The position numbers were made by a program, and so were the translations under genes. Of a stretch of 54,911 nt of DNA, positions 42,946 through 51,162 are shown in pieces. How positions within the stretch are numbered: the first letter of the stretch is position 1; the number at the start of each line of letters is the position of its first letter. Under the pieces are notes generated by a model. The model was given only the letters and a program-made list of their open reading frames with translations, had not been told where the DNA came from and made no database searches. Source of the stretch: Planctomycetota bacterium (lineage in GTDB: Bacteria > Planctomycetota > Phycisphaerae > WQYP01); the NCBI GenBank assembly GCA_021810145.1, contig JAJZJL010000012.1, forward strand, positions 1-54,911. The letters are read 5' to 3'.

Positions 42946-43124
42946 GTGATGGTGTATGCAAACAGATCACGGTTTTCAGTGTTCAGTTTTCACTGGGCGG
43001 CGGCCGAGCCGAATGATTATGTTCCATTCTTAGCCGCAACGCTGGCCATGGGCCGGGGGGTGGATGAGAGTATTTCTTCGCCTTATATGTCCGCGCCATT
43101 TGAATTGGGCGGGCCGGATTCGAT
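42946..43124 (+). pseudogene. Orphan C-terminal module 3, 5' part (split by IS66)
   Basis: GTG at 42946 (or ATG at 42949) opens a frame that lacks the LANPNLPLGS entry but matches the middle of the module: EPNDYVPFLAATLAMGRG. The frame runs into the IS66 element at 43125. Joining 43124 to 46042 restores one continuous frame (G-P-D-S-M-P-T-P-Y), so this was a single N-terminally truncated module before insertion. Confidence 0.8.
43117..43124. repeat. IS66 target-site duplication, left copy
   Basis: GATTCGAT, identical to 46034-46041. Eight base pairs is the usual duplication of the IS66 family. Confidence 0.92.
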
Positions 43125-43199
43125 GTGTCCGTCCTACGAACCACATCTACCGGGGAGTTTTCTGATAGGGGATAATCTGCGGGCATGAGGAACGGATTA

Positions 43200-44951
43200 T
43201 CAGGCCTGGCGAATCAGAACGCTTTTGTTTTCAGCGAGTTGGCGCTGTTTCCAGACATCGGGCAGCCATTGGCGGACCTGCGTGATGGGTGTGGAGGGCA
43301 GATTGGCCAGCAATTGCGTGAGATACAATTCCACATTGATCTCGTGGCGGCGGCAGGTGCTGGTCATGCTGGCCAGGATGGCGGCGGTTTGGCCGCCGCG
43401 GACAGACCCCACAAACAGGAAGTTCTTTCGCCCCAGGGCAATACGCTTCATTTCCTGTTCCGCCAAGTTGTTATCCATTCGTACCGCCGAGTCTCTGGTA
43501 AAGACCTTCAGGGATTCCCATTGGTTCAGGCAATACCCGATCGCTGTGTTAACCGGATGCTTGGGCAGCACCGTGGCTTTCCAGTGCAGCAACCTCTCAT
43601 GGAGTTGAGCCAGAATCGGCACACTTCTCTCCTGGCGCAGGGCCAGATGGGCCTGCGGGTCAAGGTTCTGCTTTTGGGCCTGGCGTTCCAGATCAAAGAG
43701 CTTACCTATCAGGTGCTCGGCCTCCCTGGCAATCTCCGGTGCCATGGGACTGACATCCGTGAACTTTCTACGCGCATGGGCCCAGCAGCCCGCCTTGGTC
43801 ATATTGCCTTCCACGCAGATACCATCGTAGGCTCCATACGCATCAGCCAGCAGTGTCTGATTAAAGCCTTCCAAAAATGTCGCAGGACCATCCCGACTGC
43901 GACTTTCGGTAAAGTCAAAGACGTTGTAAGCATGTTCCGCATCACCCCGGTAAATCCACATCCGGGCTTTTTTGGTCTTTTCCGGAGCCAACAGCGGCAT
44001 GATCGTGTCATCCGTGGCCGTCACATGGCTGGCTTTGACTTCCTGGACCATTACGTCATACACCGGCTTAACCAGATCGGCCACATCCGTCATCCACTGA
44101 CACATCGTGCCACGGGTAACGTCAAATCCCTGCCGGGCAAATATCCCTTCCAGACGATACAGCGGCAGATGATCTGCGAATTTGCTGCTTACCACATGCG
44201 CCAGAAGCCCCGGCCCCGGCAATCCCTTGGCAATGGGAGCCTCGGGTTTGTCCGCCAGAACAATCTGCGAACCGGTCTCGGCGGCGGATTGCTCGCAGCT
44301 TCGGCAGACATATTTGACCTGGATATGCTCAATACGCACAAAGTGGGGCGGAATGCGTTCCACCTGCCAACTGGAATCCCGTCCCATCTCCTGCCGTTGC
44401 TGCTGACAGACCGGACAGGCTTTTTCCGATTCCGGAAGGTCATGAAGGCACTGCTGTATCGGCAGATGTTTCATATTCTCCACATCCCGCCGTCCCTTGC
44501 GAATATGCCGCGTGGGTTCTGTAACGGCATTCACAGGCGTCAGGCCGGTCGTGGACGAGTCGGCCGAATCGGGTTCTGTCAGGGAATCCTGGGACGATTC
44601 CAGCGGCTTTTCTTCCAGCAGTTCGGCAAATTTCAACAACAGTTGTCCGGTGCTGATCTTATCGGCACGGGAGCCGTAATGGTGTTGCAGCAATATGTTA
44701 AGCCGGTATTGCAGACGCAGCTTGTCCATGGCCAGATCGTCGTTGCGCTTCTGCAATTCCGTAAGACGAGCTGTCAATTCCGCCTGGCGGGCGGCCAGTG
44801 TCTGTTCCTGGGATTCCCATTGCCGGGCGTTTTGTTCCAGTGTGTCAACGCGGTTCTGAACGGCGACGATCTGCTGCAGGTGTTCCCGCCGCTGCTTACG
44901 CAGCAGGGCTTTAAGGGCGGCGGGATCATCAGGTAACGCGGCGTTCAACAT
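43200..44951 (-). CDS. tnpC: IS66 transposase TnpC
   Basis: A 583-residue DDE transposase of IS66. The N-terminus is a leucine-zipper-like coiled coil (about 15-100). A zinc-binding region follows (CPVCQQQ and CRSC, about 190-240), then the IS66 catalytic core with GLPGPGLLAHVVSSKFADHLPLYR-type motifs and the C-terminal box VRMDNNLAEQEMKRIALGRKN. Length is within the family norm and no frameshift is seen. A long open frame on the opposite strand over the same bases is a codon-bias mirror. Confidence 0.95.
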   Translation of the reverse strand: MLNAALPDDPAALKALLRKQRREHLQQIVAVQNRVDTLEQNARQWESQEQTLAARQAELTARLTELQKRNDDLAMDKLRLQYRLNILLQHHYGSRADKISTGQLLLKFAELLEEKPLESSQDSLTEPDSADSSTTGLTPVNAVTEPTRHIRKGRRDVENMKHLPIQQCLHDLPESEKACPVCQQQRQEMGRDSSWQVERIPPHFVRIEHIQVKYVCRSCEQSAAETGSQIVLADKPEAPIAKGLPGPGLLAHVVSSKFADHLPLYRLEGIFARQGFDVTRGTMCQWMTDVADLVKPVYDVMVQEVKASHVTATDDTIMPLLAPEKTKKARMWIYRGDAEHAYNVFDFTESRSRDGPATFLEGFNQTLLADAYGAYDGICVEGNMTKAGCWAHARRKFTDVSPMAPEIAREAEHLIGKLFDLERQAQKQNLDPQAHLALRQERSVPILAQLHERLLHWKATVLPKHPVNTAIGYCLNQWESLKVFTRDSAVRMDNNLAEQEMKRIALGRKNFLFVGSVRGGQTAAILASMTSTCRRHEINVELYLTQLLANLPSTPITQVRQWLPDVWKQRQLAENKSVLIRQA

Positions 44952-45055
44952 GACAGAGAGTATAACGGATCGGGTCTATCATGTCAAGTCATATTGTCAT
45001 GTATATTACTATTATTTTAATATCAGGTAATAGCGTTATGTCTATCACGATTATG

Positions 45056-45484
45056 TTATGTCCCGCCTGCAACGCCCGCCGTCGGACCTGTGAGGTTCAC
45101 CGCCGCTGCGGGCTTGGCGTACCGTGGGGACCGTCGGATACTGCCCAGATCAATACCTTCCAGTAACATCGCCAGTTCGCTGGCCGTCAGTTCCACAGCA
45201 GCGGAACTATGGGCAGGTTTGGGAATCCGAAACGCCCCTTGTTCCAGTCGCTTATACCAAAGCGCCAGTCCATCGCGATCCCAGTACAGGATTTTCAGGC
45301 GATCTCTGCGGCGGGCGGTAAATAAAAACAGGTCCCCGGACAGAGGGTCCGCTTGCATGGCCTGCTGAACAATCTGGGCCAGCGTATAAAAGCCCCAACG
45401 CATGTCCGCAGGGGTCAGGCACAGATATATCCGCATGGGTACGCAACGATCCATATCCCGAAGGCTTGGCAGTGTTATCATCGT
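45056..45484 (-). CDS. tnpB: IS66 accessory protein TnpB
   Basis: A 142-residue protein of the IS66 Orf2 family, recognised by RIYLCLTPADMRWGF, GDLFLFTARRRDRLKILYWD and GLALWYKRLEQG. It is needed with TnpA for transposition of many IS66 elements; its molecular role is not settled. Start chosen at MITLPS, overlapping the end of tnpA by 7 bp. Confidence 0.92.
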   Translation of the reverse strand, partial: TMITLPSLRDMDRCVPMRIYLCLTPADMRWGFYTLAQIVQQAMQADPLSGDLFLFTARRRDRLKILYWDRDGLALWYKRLEQGAFRIPKPAHSSAAVELTASELAMLLEGIDLGSIRRSPRYAKPAAAVNLTGPTAGVAGGT

Positions 45485-45951
45485 AAAGCCTCCACGGCCG
45501 CAAGTACTGATTGCAGTCCATGTGCCTCGGCGGGTACATGTGCGTGAACACAACGCCCATTGGCCAGATGGATATGAAGTTCAATCTGTGCAGACAATGC
45601 TGTAACAGGCGATGCAGCCTGAGAGTCGGTAAGTGGGGATGCGTCGGAACTGACGCCTGCGCAGGTGGGCAAATCTTCGCCCGATCTGCCGGTGACGGCC
45701 GCTTGCGAAGAATGCACCGGTCGGCCATCTGTTACCGTCACCGGCAAGAACGCCACCGGTGCGTCGGCCGGTTGCCTGGATTGCGATAACTTACGCTTCC
45801 AACGCCAAAAAGCCTTATCGCTGATCCCCTCCCGCCGGCAAAACGCCGCAGGCGTCAGACCGCTTTCACGTTGCAATTCCAAAGCCAGAATCCAGAATTC
45901 CCGCCCGTGATGCTGCGGGTAAGGGGCCTGTCCAACACGTTCCATCGACAT
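45478..45951 (-). CDS. tnpA: IS66 accessory protein TnpA
   Basis: A 157-residue protein of the IS66 Orf1 type. An N-terminal helix-turn-helix (SGLTPAAFCRREGISDKAFW, followed by RWKRKL) is followed by a variable linker and a conserved beta-hairpin C-terminus (IELHIHLANGRCVHA). It probably binds the IS ends. First gene of the three-gene operon. Confidence 0.9.
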   Translation of the reverse strand: MSMERVGQAPYPQHHGREFWILALELQRESGLTPAAFCRREGISDKAFWRWKRKLSQSRQPADAPVAFLPVTVTDGRPVHSSQAAVTGRSGEDLPTCAGVSSDASPLTDSQAASPVTALSAQIELHIHLANGRCVHAHVPAEAHGLQSVLAAVEALR

Positions 45952-46033
45952 CGCTTGTCTCCTTTTGCTTGCGACGCCAACAGATTCTCATATCCTCATT
46001 CACATTGGAAGATGGGGTTCGTAGGACGGACAC

Positions 46034-46041
46034 GATTCGAT
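46034..46041. repeat. IS66 target-site duplication, right copy
   Basis: GATTCGAT, the partner of 43117-43124. Confidence 0.92.
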
Positions 46042-46495
46042 GCCCACGCCTTACGCCGATATTTCCTACACGCTCAACAACCTAACTGCCGCGGCCACCG
46101 TATTGGATGTGCCAAGGTATACGCCGCCTGCGCCGATAGTTAGCGCTCCCAACGCGCAGAATCAGGTGATCGTGACGCTCAGCGGGGCTTACCAGGTTCA
46201 GCCATCGGGCAGCGGCAGCTACGCGACTGCCAGTCTGTATTCCGATGGCGGTTTATTGGGGTCCGACACGCTGCTGGCTCAATATCAGTTCAACGACATT
46301 AATCCATCAGGCGTGTCGGTGTATTGGGCGGGTTTAGCGATTTCGTATACTGACACGCTGACTTTGACGTTGAGCAATAACACATTGACTGGTCCGCTTG
46401 GCTCCGCGCCCTGGAACGATGGCCTGTTCCAAGAACTTAACCAGAGTATCATCGGGACGAAAAATTCGGGAGACGCTTATGTGCCCGGATCGTAA
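46042..46495 (+). pseudogene. Orphan C-terminal module 3, 3' part
   Basis: Continues the frame broken at 43124. It has the module landmarks SYTLNNL (compare EYSLGGI in the giant), VPRYTPPAP, LSGAYQVQ and GLAISYTDTL. It then ends LTGPLGSAPWNDGLFQELNQ and VPGS, as orphan module 1 does. Its last codons contain an ATG for a membrane-protein remnant (MCPDRN), the same 17-bp overlap as at 40855. Confidence 0.8.
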
Positions 46496-46673
46496 CCTCA
46501 AACAATGCGTCGAGGCGTCCCCGTTGGCGCCTCGTGATCTGGCCCACAATTCCGCCGGCCGGGCCACCGGCCCGATTGACCCAGTGGTGGCGTGTCAAAG
46601 GAGCATCTTGCGGAACCTATGGAATTTGGTTTTCCCAAATCTGCTGGATTCCAGCGCGGAAGGGGTATCATGA
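46479..46673 (+). pseudogene. Deletion fusion: membrane-protein start joined to an orphan-module tail
   Basis: The frame begins MCPDRNLKQCVEASPLAPRD, like the start of the protein at 40855 (MCRDRD, VAPRLPAP). From about 46531 it changes to a module tail: DLAHNSAGR, ILRNLWNLV, LLDSSAEGVS, matching DLGHNSSGQ, ILQNFWESV, PLDSSTVGVQ at the end of orphan module 2. A deletion removed most of one membrane gene and one module. The stop overlaps the next membrane gene. Confidence 0.65.
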
Positions 46674-47119
46674 TAGGCGATTATCCCAGTGATATTACTG
46701 TGCGACGGTTGGCGGCCCCGAGGGCTTGGATTGCCCGTGTTCTTGTTCTGCTCGCGTTGGGCGTAGTAATCGCGTCGCTGCCTGCAACCTTTGGCCTTAA
46801 TCTCCACGGTAGGGCGGTGCCAACTTGGGCGTTTATCGGGGTGTTCACCCTCATGTTTCCGCCCGTGTTCGTCCCGCTTTGGCTGAGCGTTCTTCTCATG
46901 GCGGGAGCGGCAATGTTCGGCACCTGCCGGATCATCTGGGTGGCGCGTGTTCTTTCCCTCTTGGTTGGCGCAATGACAATTTGGCTTGTCGCCGGCTACA
47001 ACGAGGCGGCCCGGTATCCTGGGGCATACATTCTGGCTGCGGGCATCCTTTTGGACGCGATTGCGACTTGGATTGTCCCAACCCGCCGCCGGAGAACGGT
47101 AGAGCAAGACCCGAAATAG
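46670..47119 (+). CDS. Small four-helix membrane protein 4 (cassette partner)
   Basis: A 149-residue protein starting MIGDYP. Four membrane spans (VLVLLALGVVIASLP; FIGVFTLMFPPVFVPLWL; VARVLSLLVGAMTIWLVA; GAYILAAGILLDAIATWIV) and the basic end PTRRRRT. Paralogue of the protein directly after the giant gene (shared FTLMF-P-VP motif and W-x-x-P-x-RRR end). The ATG overlaps the preceding module stop (ATGA). An upstream in-frame Met at 46592 is inside the remnant and unlikely to be used. Confidence 0.7.
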   Translation: MIGDYPSDITVRRLAAPRAWIARVLVLLALGVVIASLPATFGLNLHGRAVPTWAFIGVFTLMFPPVFVPLWLSVLLMAGAAMFGTCRIIWVARVLSLLVGAMTIWLVAGYNEAARYPGAYILAAGILLDAIATWIVPTRRRRTVEQDPK

Positions 47120-47130
47120 AGCGGCGATAG

Positions 47131-47397
47131 ATGAAAAGAAATCGTACCAAAGCCGGTGTGCTGTCGCCCCTTGCCAATCCAAATCTTCCGCTGGGCAGTG
47201 CCCAAGCCGCCGCCGCCGCAGGAGGTGCCGGTTCGAATGCGCCGGTTAGCGACCAGAATGCTGTGAAGGCCCAGCTAATTGTGAAGGTGCTAATATTCAT
47301 GATAACGGATGATTACGCGGTTGTCCAACGGCTGGATGATATGGAATCATGGCAATATGTGGAACAATTTCGGCATCTTACGCCCGCTCTCGGGTGA
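47131..47397 (+). pseudogene. Orphan C-terminal module 5, truncated
   Basis: Starts 11 bp after the preceding membrane gene with MKRNRTKAGVLSPLANPNLP, continuing LGSAQ, and reaches NAPVSDQNA. Homology to the other modules then stops at about 47262, where NAYNGG would be expected. The rest of the frame is unrelated. The break probably marks the edge of the rve-type IS that follows. Confidence 0.65.
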
Positions 47398-47470
47398 AAA
47401 ATCCCGCCGTGCGCGCACCGGGGGCACGGATGCCGGGGCGGCATCGTATGCCTCGCATCTCCGCGAACGA

Positions 47471-47773
47471 TCAAGCCGCTTTGCGAACACGGATATCAAA
47501 TATCGGCAGTCGCGGATCACCGCGATAATGTCGTCGTGCGATCTGGATTTGGATGTCTGGCCCGTCACGGGTGCGGTAGGCCACCGGTTTCAACAGCGCT
47601 TTCCCGCAAAACGCTTCTTCAGGCGTTCTGAATTCCAATGCGCTATGCGGGCGGTGGGTGTTGTACCATGCCGCAAAAGAATCAAGCCATCGCTGAATGC
47701 CGCTGGTCGTCGCCGCCATGAGCGTCAACCGCTGCCCGAGCTTCAGCGATCGAAAAAATCTTTCCATCCGGCC
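47471..47773 (-). pseudogene. DDE (rve) transposase, 3' part
   Basis: Encodes the end of an integrase-core transposase: NGRMERFFRSLKLGQ, WLDSFAAWYNTHRPHSALE and RTPEEAF. The 5' part is at 51177-52106. Joining 51177 to 47773 gives ...SPFLNGRMERFF... in frame, a 410-codon gene. A serine-recombinase element separates the parts. Confidence 0.85.
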
Positions 47774-47823
47774 GTTTGTCAACACTGTCAAATGCACTCA
47801 ATCCGTCAGGTGAAGCGCAACGT

Positions 47824-48087
47824 GTGCGGGTGACACACCCATTTCATCCGCTGCATGGGCGGGAATTCATCGTTGTTACAATCCGGAACAACTGGGGCGA
47901 GGACCGGGTCTACTACCACGATGAGGGAGGACATCTCCAGGCCATTCCCGCGGCTTGGACTGACGCCATGGCGGCGGACCCCACCGTGGTGATCTCCGCC
48001 GGGCGAGCGCCGTTTCGGCTCCAGGATCTTGCGGAATTGGCACGACTGGTGGAGCGGATTCGGAAGGGAGGGCACGATGGTTCATGA
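47824..48087 (+). CDS. DUF5372-type small protein
   Basis: About 87 residues beginning VRVTHPFHPLHGREF, then NWGEDRVYYHDEGG, matching a small family (DUF5372) found beside large serine recombinases. GTG at 47824 is the likely start; TTG at 47776 would extend it to the element edge. It probably has a small beta-barrel fold. Its role is unknown; its fixed place next to the left end suggests regulation of the recombinase. Confidence 0.65.
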   Translation: MRVTHPFHPLHGREFIVVTIRNNWGEDRVYYHDEGGHLQAIPAAWTDAMAADPTVVISAGRAPFRLQDLAELARLVERIRKGGHDGS

Positions 48088-48239
48088 TCATGGCTTGGCC
48101 GTGCGCCAAGGAAATTACGCCGAAAGTGTAAAGAATATTACGCCTTTTTGTCTGGCGGAGTTCCGGCGTGTGATGCCGCATATCTTGGAATTATGTCTAA
48201 TTCATTTGACCGATAGTAGGTGTATGTGTTGCTTGCGCC

Positions 48240-48267
48240 TTGATTTCGTCCTAAATGTGTATATAAT
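48240..48267 (+). promoter_or_regulatory. Candidate promoter of the HTH-recombinase operon
   Basis: TTGATT at 48240-48245, a 16-bp spacer and a perfect TATAAT at 48262-48267, 39 bp before the HTH gene. AAGGAG precedes that gene's ATG at 48306. Confidence 0.5.
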
Positions 48268-48305
48268 TTACTTTACATATATTTCGTTGTCGCAAGGAGA
48301 CGCTC

Positions 48306-48767
48306 ATGGAAGACGACCGCTCAAGCAAGGAACGAATATTAAGGGAGAACGGAACACGCAATCCGCGCCCCGAACGCGTGCGCGACCCGTTGTTCCAAGA
48401 GCGGGAATTTTTCGATGCCCGCGATCTGGTGCAAGTCAAATACGAGATGCTTCGCCGGGTGCGTGTCGAGAACTGGCCGGTCAGCCGGACCGTGCGGGCC
48501 TTCGGCTTCTCACGGGTGGCGTTCTATCAAACGCAGACGGTTTTCCATCAGGAGGGGCTGCCGGGACTGGTGCCAAAGCGGCGCGGCCCCAAACAAGCTC
48601 ACAAAATGACTGCGGTCGTGATGGATATGATCGACCGACAGCGGGCCGTCGATTCAAGCCTGCGGGCGCTGGAATTGGCCGCCATGATTCGCAAGCGGCT
48701 GGGATTATCAATTCATCCACGAAGCATCGAACGGGCGCTGGCACGGCGGGAAAAAAAGGGGCGGTAG
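48306..48767 (+). CDS. HTH protein of the recombinase element
   Basis: A 153-residue basic protein. The middle has a helix-turn-helix typical of transposase and resolvase regulators (VSRTVRAFGFSRVAFYQTQ), followed by GLPGLVPKRRGPKQAHKM and a C-terminal helix ending in RREKKGR. Such proteins accompany large serine recombinases and probably act as directionality factor or repressor (inference). Strong ribosome site, and the first gene of a three-gene unit. Confidence 0.75.
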   Translation: MEDDRSSKERILRENGTRNPRPERVRDPLFQEREFFDARDLVQVKYEMLRRVRVENWPVSRTVRAFGFSRVAFYQTQTVFHQEGLPGLVPKRRGPKQAHKMTAVVMDMIDRQRAVDSSLRALELAAMIRKRLGLSIHPRSIERALARREKKGR

Positions 48768-49072
48768 ATTTTGTCGCACCCGAATCCACGGAGTCCACCC
48801 AAACCTGGACCGAGCGTTACGAAGACCTGCGCCGTGCCGCCCGGCGGGATTCCGGCGGTCAGGGCGGTTCGTGGGGGCTGGCGATGTTCCTGCGTTGCGG
48901 GCTGGCGGCTTGGATGGGTGCATGGCCGAAACCGACGCGCGCTATTCTATCCGACACACCGCCGGCGGTTGGCTCTTTGTCGAACGTTCCATTGGCCGCA
49001 TCCGGACGTGGGCCATTGGTGCGTGTTCTGGCGTCCATGATTCTTACACGCATACAGGAGTCTTATGTATGA
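48767..49072 (+). CDS. Small conserved-type protein between HTH and recombinase
   Basis: The frame encodes ESTQTWTERYEDLRRAARR, a Gly-rich turn (GGQGGSWGLAMFLRCGLAAW), a Pro-rich linker and RVLASMILTRIQE. The tryptophan-rich helical pattern and the 4-bp ATGA overlap with the recombinase start support a real gene. I could not find a convincing ATG, GTG or TTG start; the frame is open far upstream, so the given start is only the point after the HTH stop. Function unknown. Confidence 0.5.
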   Translation, partial: DFVAPESTESTQTWTERYEDLRRAARRDSGGQGGSWGLAMFLRCGLAAWMGAWPKPTRAILSDTPPAVGSLSNVPLAASGRGPLVRVLASMILTRIQESYV

Positions 49073-51162
49073 CCAGTCTTGAGCATGATCCACATCAGAA
49101 AGTGCGGGCCGAGCATCTTCGGCGGGACGCCTATCTTTACATCCGCCAATCCACTCTGCAGCAGGTATTACACAATACCGAAAGTACGCAGCGGCAATAT
49201 GCCCTGCGGCAGCGTGCCGTGGCTTTGGGCTGGCCGGTGGAACGGGTGGTGGTGATCGATAATGACTTGGGGCAATCCGGCGCATCCTCGGCGGATCGGG
49301 AAGGCTTCCAGAAGTTGGTGGCCGAAGTGGGAATGGGCCGGGCCGGCATTGTCCTGGGGTTGGAGGTCTCGCGGCTGGCCCGCAACTGCAGCGATTGGCA
49401 TCGTCTGCTGGAGATATGCTCTTTGTCCGGGACGCTGATCTTGGACGAGGATGGCCTGTACGATCCCGATGACTTCAACGACCGATTGCTGTTGGGCCTC
49501 AAGGGCGCGATGAGTGAAGCCGAACTCCATGTGCTCCGGGCGCGTCTTACGGGCGGCATTCGCAGCAAAGCCCGACGTGGAGAATTACGGATGCGCCTGC
49601 CGATAGGTTTGGAATATGACATTCAAGGTCGCGTGGTTCTCGATCCGGATCGTCAGGTTCAACAGGCGCTCCGTAACTTCTTCGAGGCCTACCAGAGGGA
49701 AGGTTCAGCGTGGGGGGCCGTCAAATATTTTAATAAAAACGGCCTGTGCTTCCCCCGGCGTTTGGGCGGGGCGAACAAAGGGCAATTGGCATGGGGGCCC
49801 TTGGGCCACACCCGGGCGCTGCAAATGTTGCGCAATCCGCGTTACACGGGTGCCTTTGTCTTCGGTCGCAGCAAGATGTGTCAATCTTTCAATGGGCGTA
49901 AGTCGCAGAAACAACAGGCGCAGGAAGACTGGCACACCCTGATCCCCGACGCACACGCCGGTTATATCAGTTGGCAACAATACCAGGATAATTTGCGTAG
50001 TCTGCGGGCTTGCGCCCAGGCCCATGGGCAGGACCGCCGAAAAAGTCCGCCCGGACAAGGGCCGGCGCTGCTGCAGGGACTGGTAATCTGCGGCGTCTGT
50101 GGCCGCCGGATGACGGTTCGCTATCACCAGCGGCATGGGGGGATGGTCGGCGATTATGTGTGTCAAAAGGAGATTGTCGAACATGCGCGGGATCCATGCC
50201 AGCATATGCCCGGTGCCGGAATTGACGCGGCCATCGGCGCGCTGCTGTTGGAGATGATGGGGCCCGTGAGTCTGGAATTGGCCTTTGCCGTACAGGTTGA
50301 ACTGCAAACCCGGATGGAGCAGGCCGACCAACTGCGCCGCCAGCAGGTGGAACGTGCTCAATATGAAGCTGATCTGGCGCGGAATCGTTATATGCAGGTC
50401 GATCCGCGCAATCGGCTCGTGGCCGATACTCTGGAGGCCGATTGGAATGTCAGCCTGCGGATACTATCACAGGCTCAGGAACATTACCGGGAACAGCGGA
50501 AGACAGATGGAAACACGCTGGATGAAACTTCGCGTCAGCAGGTGCTGGCCCTATCGCAGGATTTGCCCCGGCTTTGGCGCGATACTCACACTTCCGATCA
50601 AGATCGCAAGCGTATGGTACGTCTCCTGATTGAGGACGTTACCTTGACCAGAGCCGACGGTCTCAAAGTTCAGATACGCTTCCGCGGAGGCGCTACAAAG
50701 GTGTTGACCGTGCCTCGACCTCTGACGGTCGGGGAACAGCGCAAAACCCCCGCCACGGTCGTGTCGAACATCGATAGTCTGCTGGATACATATCGCGAAG
50801 AACAAGTCGCCGAGGAACTCAACCACCGCGGCTTTCATTCCGGCACCGGCCAGCCGTTTACCGCCCGTCTGGTACGAACCATTTGTCGCGTGTATCATCT
50901 CCGCAGTCGTTTTGATCGCCTGCGGGCCACGGGGTTGTTAACAATATGCGAAGTGGCGGCCCAACGGCACGTCACGCGCGGCACCGTGGCGGTGTGGCTG
51001 CGTAAAGGACTCCTTACCGCCCATCGCTACAATGCCAGAAATGGGTGTCTGTACGAATGCCCCGGCCCCGATGGACCGATCAGCCAAAAAGGACGTAAGC
51101 GAATGGATAAATCTGGGCAGTGCCAAGTGGCACCAGAACACAATTGTACCAATGAGGTGTAA
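49069..51162 (+). CDS. Large serine recombinase
   Basis: A 697-residue recombinase. The resolvase domain has catalytic Ser28 (YLYIRQST) with supporting motifs GQSGASSADREGF and LEVSRLARN, and E-L-H-V-L-R-A-R-L on the E-helix. Next are the recombinase domain (about 165-260), a zinc ribbon (CGVCGRRM, then CQKE and C, about 340-380) and a coiled coil (about 410-470). It moves the element by site-specific integration and excision without homology beyond a short core. AGGAG is 8 nt before the ATG. It overlaps the upstream gene by 4 bp and ends 14 bp before the right edge of the element. Confidence 0.93.
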   Translation: MTSLEHDPHQKVRAEHLRRDAYLYIRQSTLQQVLHNTESTQRQYALRQRAVALGWPVERVVVIDNDLGQSGASSADREGFQKLVAEVGMGRAGIVLGLEVSRLARNCSDWHRLLEICSLSGTLILDEDGLYDPDDFNDRLLLGLKGAMSEAELHVLRARLTGGIRSKARRGELRMRLPIGLEYDIQGRVVLDPDRQVQQALRNFFEAYQREGSAWGAVKYFNKNGLCFPRRLGGANKGQLAWGPLGHTRALQMLRNPRYTGAFVFGRSKMCQSFNGRKSQKQQAQEDWHTLIPDAHAGYISWQQYQDNLRSLRACAQAHGQDRRKSPPGQGPALLQGLVICGVCGRRMTVRYHQRHGGMVGDYVCQKEIVEHARDPCQHMPGAGIDAAIGALLLEMMGPVSLELAFAVQVELQTRMEQADQLRRQQVERAQYEADLARNRYMQVDPRNRLVADTLEADWNVSLRILSQAQEHYREQRKTDGNTLDETSRQQVLALSQDLPRLWRDTHTSDQDRKRMVRLLIEDVTLTRADGLKVQIRFRGGATKVLTVPRPLTVGEQRKTPATVVSNIDSLLDTYREEQVAEELNHRGFHSGTGQPFTARLVRTICRVYHLRSRFDRLRATGLLTICEVAAQRHVTRGTVAVWLRKGLLTAHRYNARNGCLYECPGPDGPISQKGRKRMDKSGQCQVAPEHNCTNEV

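Larger units (their letters stand above)
43125..46033 (-). mobile_element. IS66-family insertion sequence, complete
   Basis: A 2,909-bp element bounded by inverted repeats. GTGTCCGTCCTACGAACC at 43125-43142 is matched by its reverse complement at 46016-46033, with weaker pairing for about 8 more bases. The flanking direct repeat GATTCGAT is perfect on both sides. It contains tnpA, tnpB and tnpC on the minus strand, all apparently intact, so the copy looks recent and possibly active. Confidence 0.95.

Noticed and set aside
43185-44936. 583-codon open frame on the plus strand opposite tnpC
   Set aside because: It mirrors the IS66 transposase exactly, has no family motifs and is explained by codon bias of the real gene.
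39898-47397. Reading the array as ordinary phage or prophage genes
   Set aside because: No phage structural or lysis motifs; all modules are explained as homologues of the giant's tail and a few membrane-protein paralogues.
48029-48766. Upstream part of the open frame ending at 49072
   Set aside because: It lies antiparallel in frame to the well supported HTH gene and includes the promoter region; only the last 100 codons look real.
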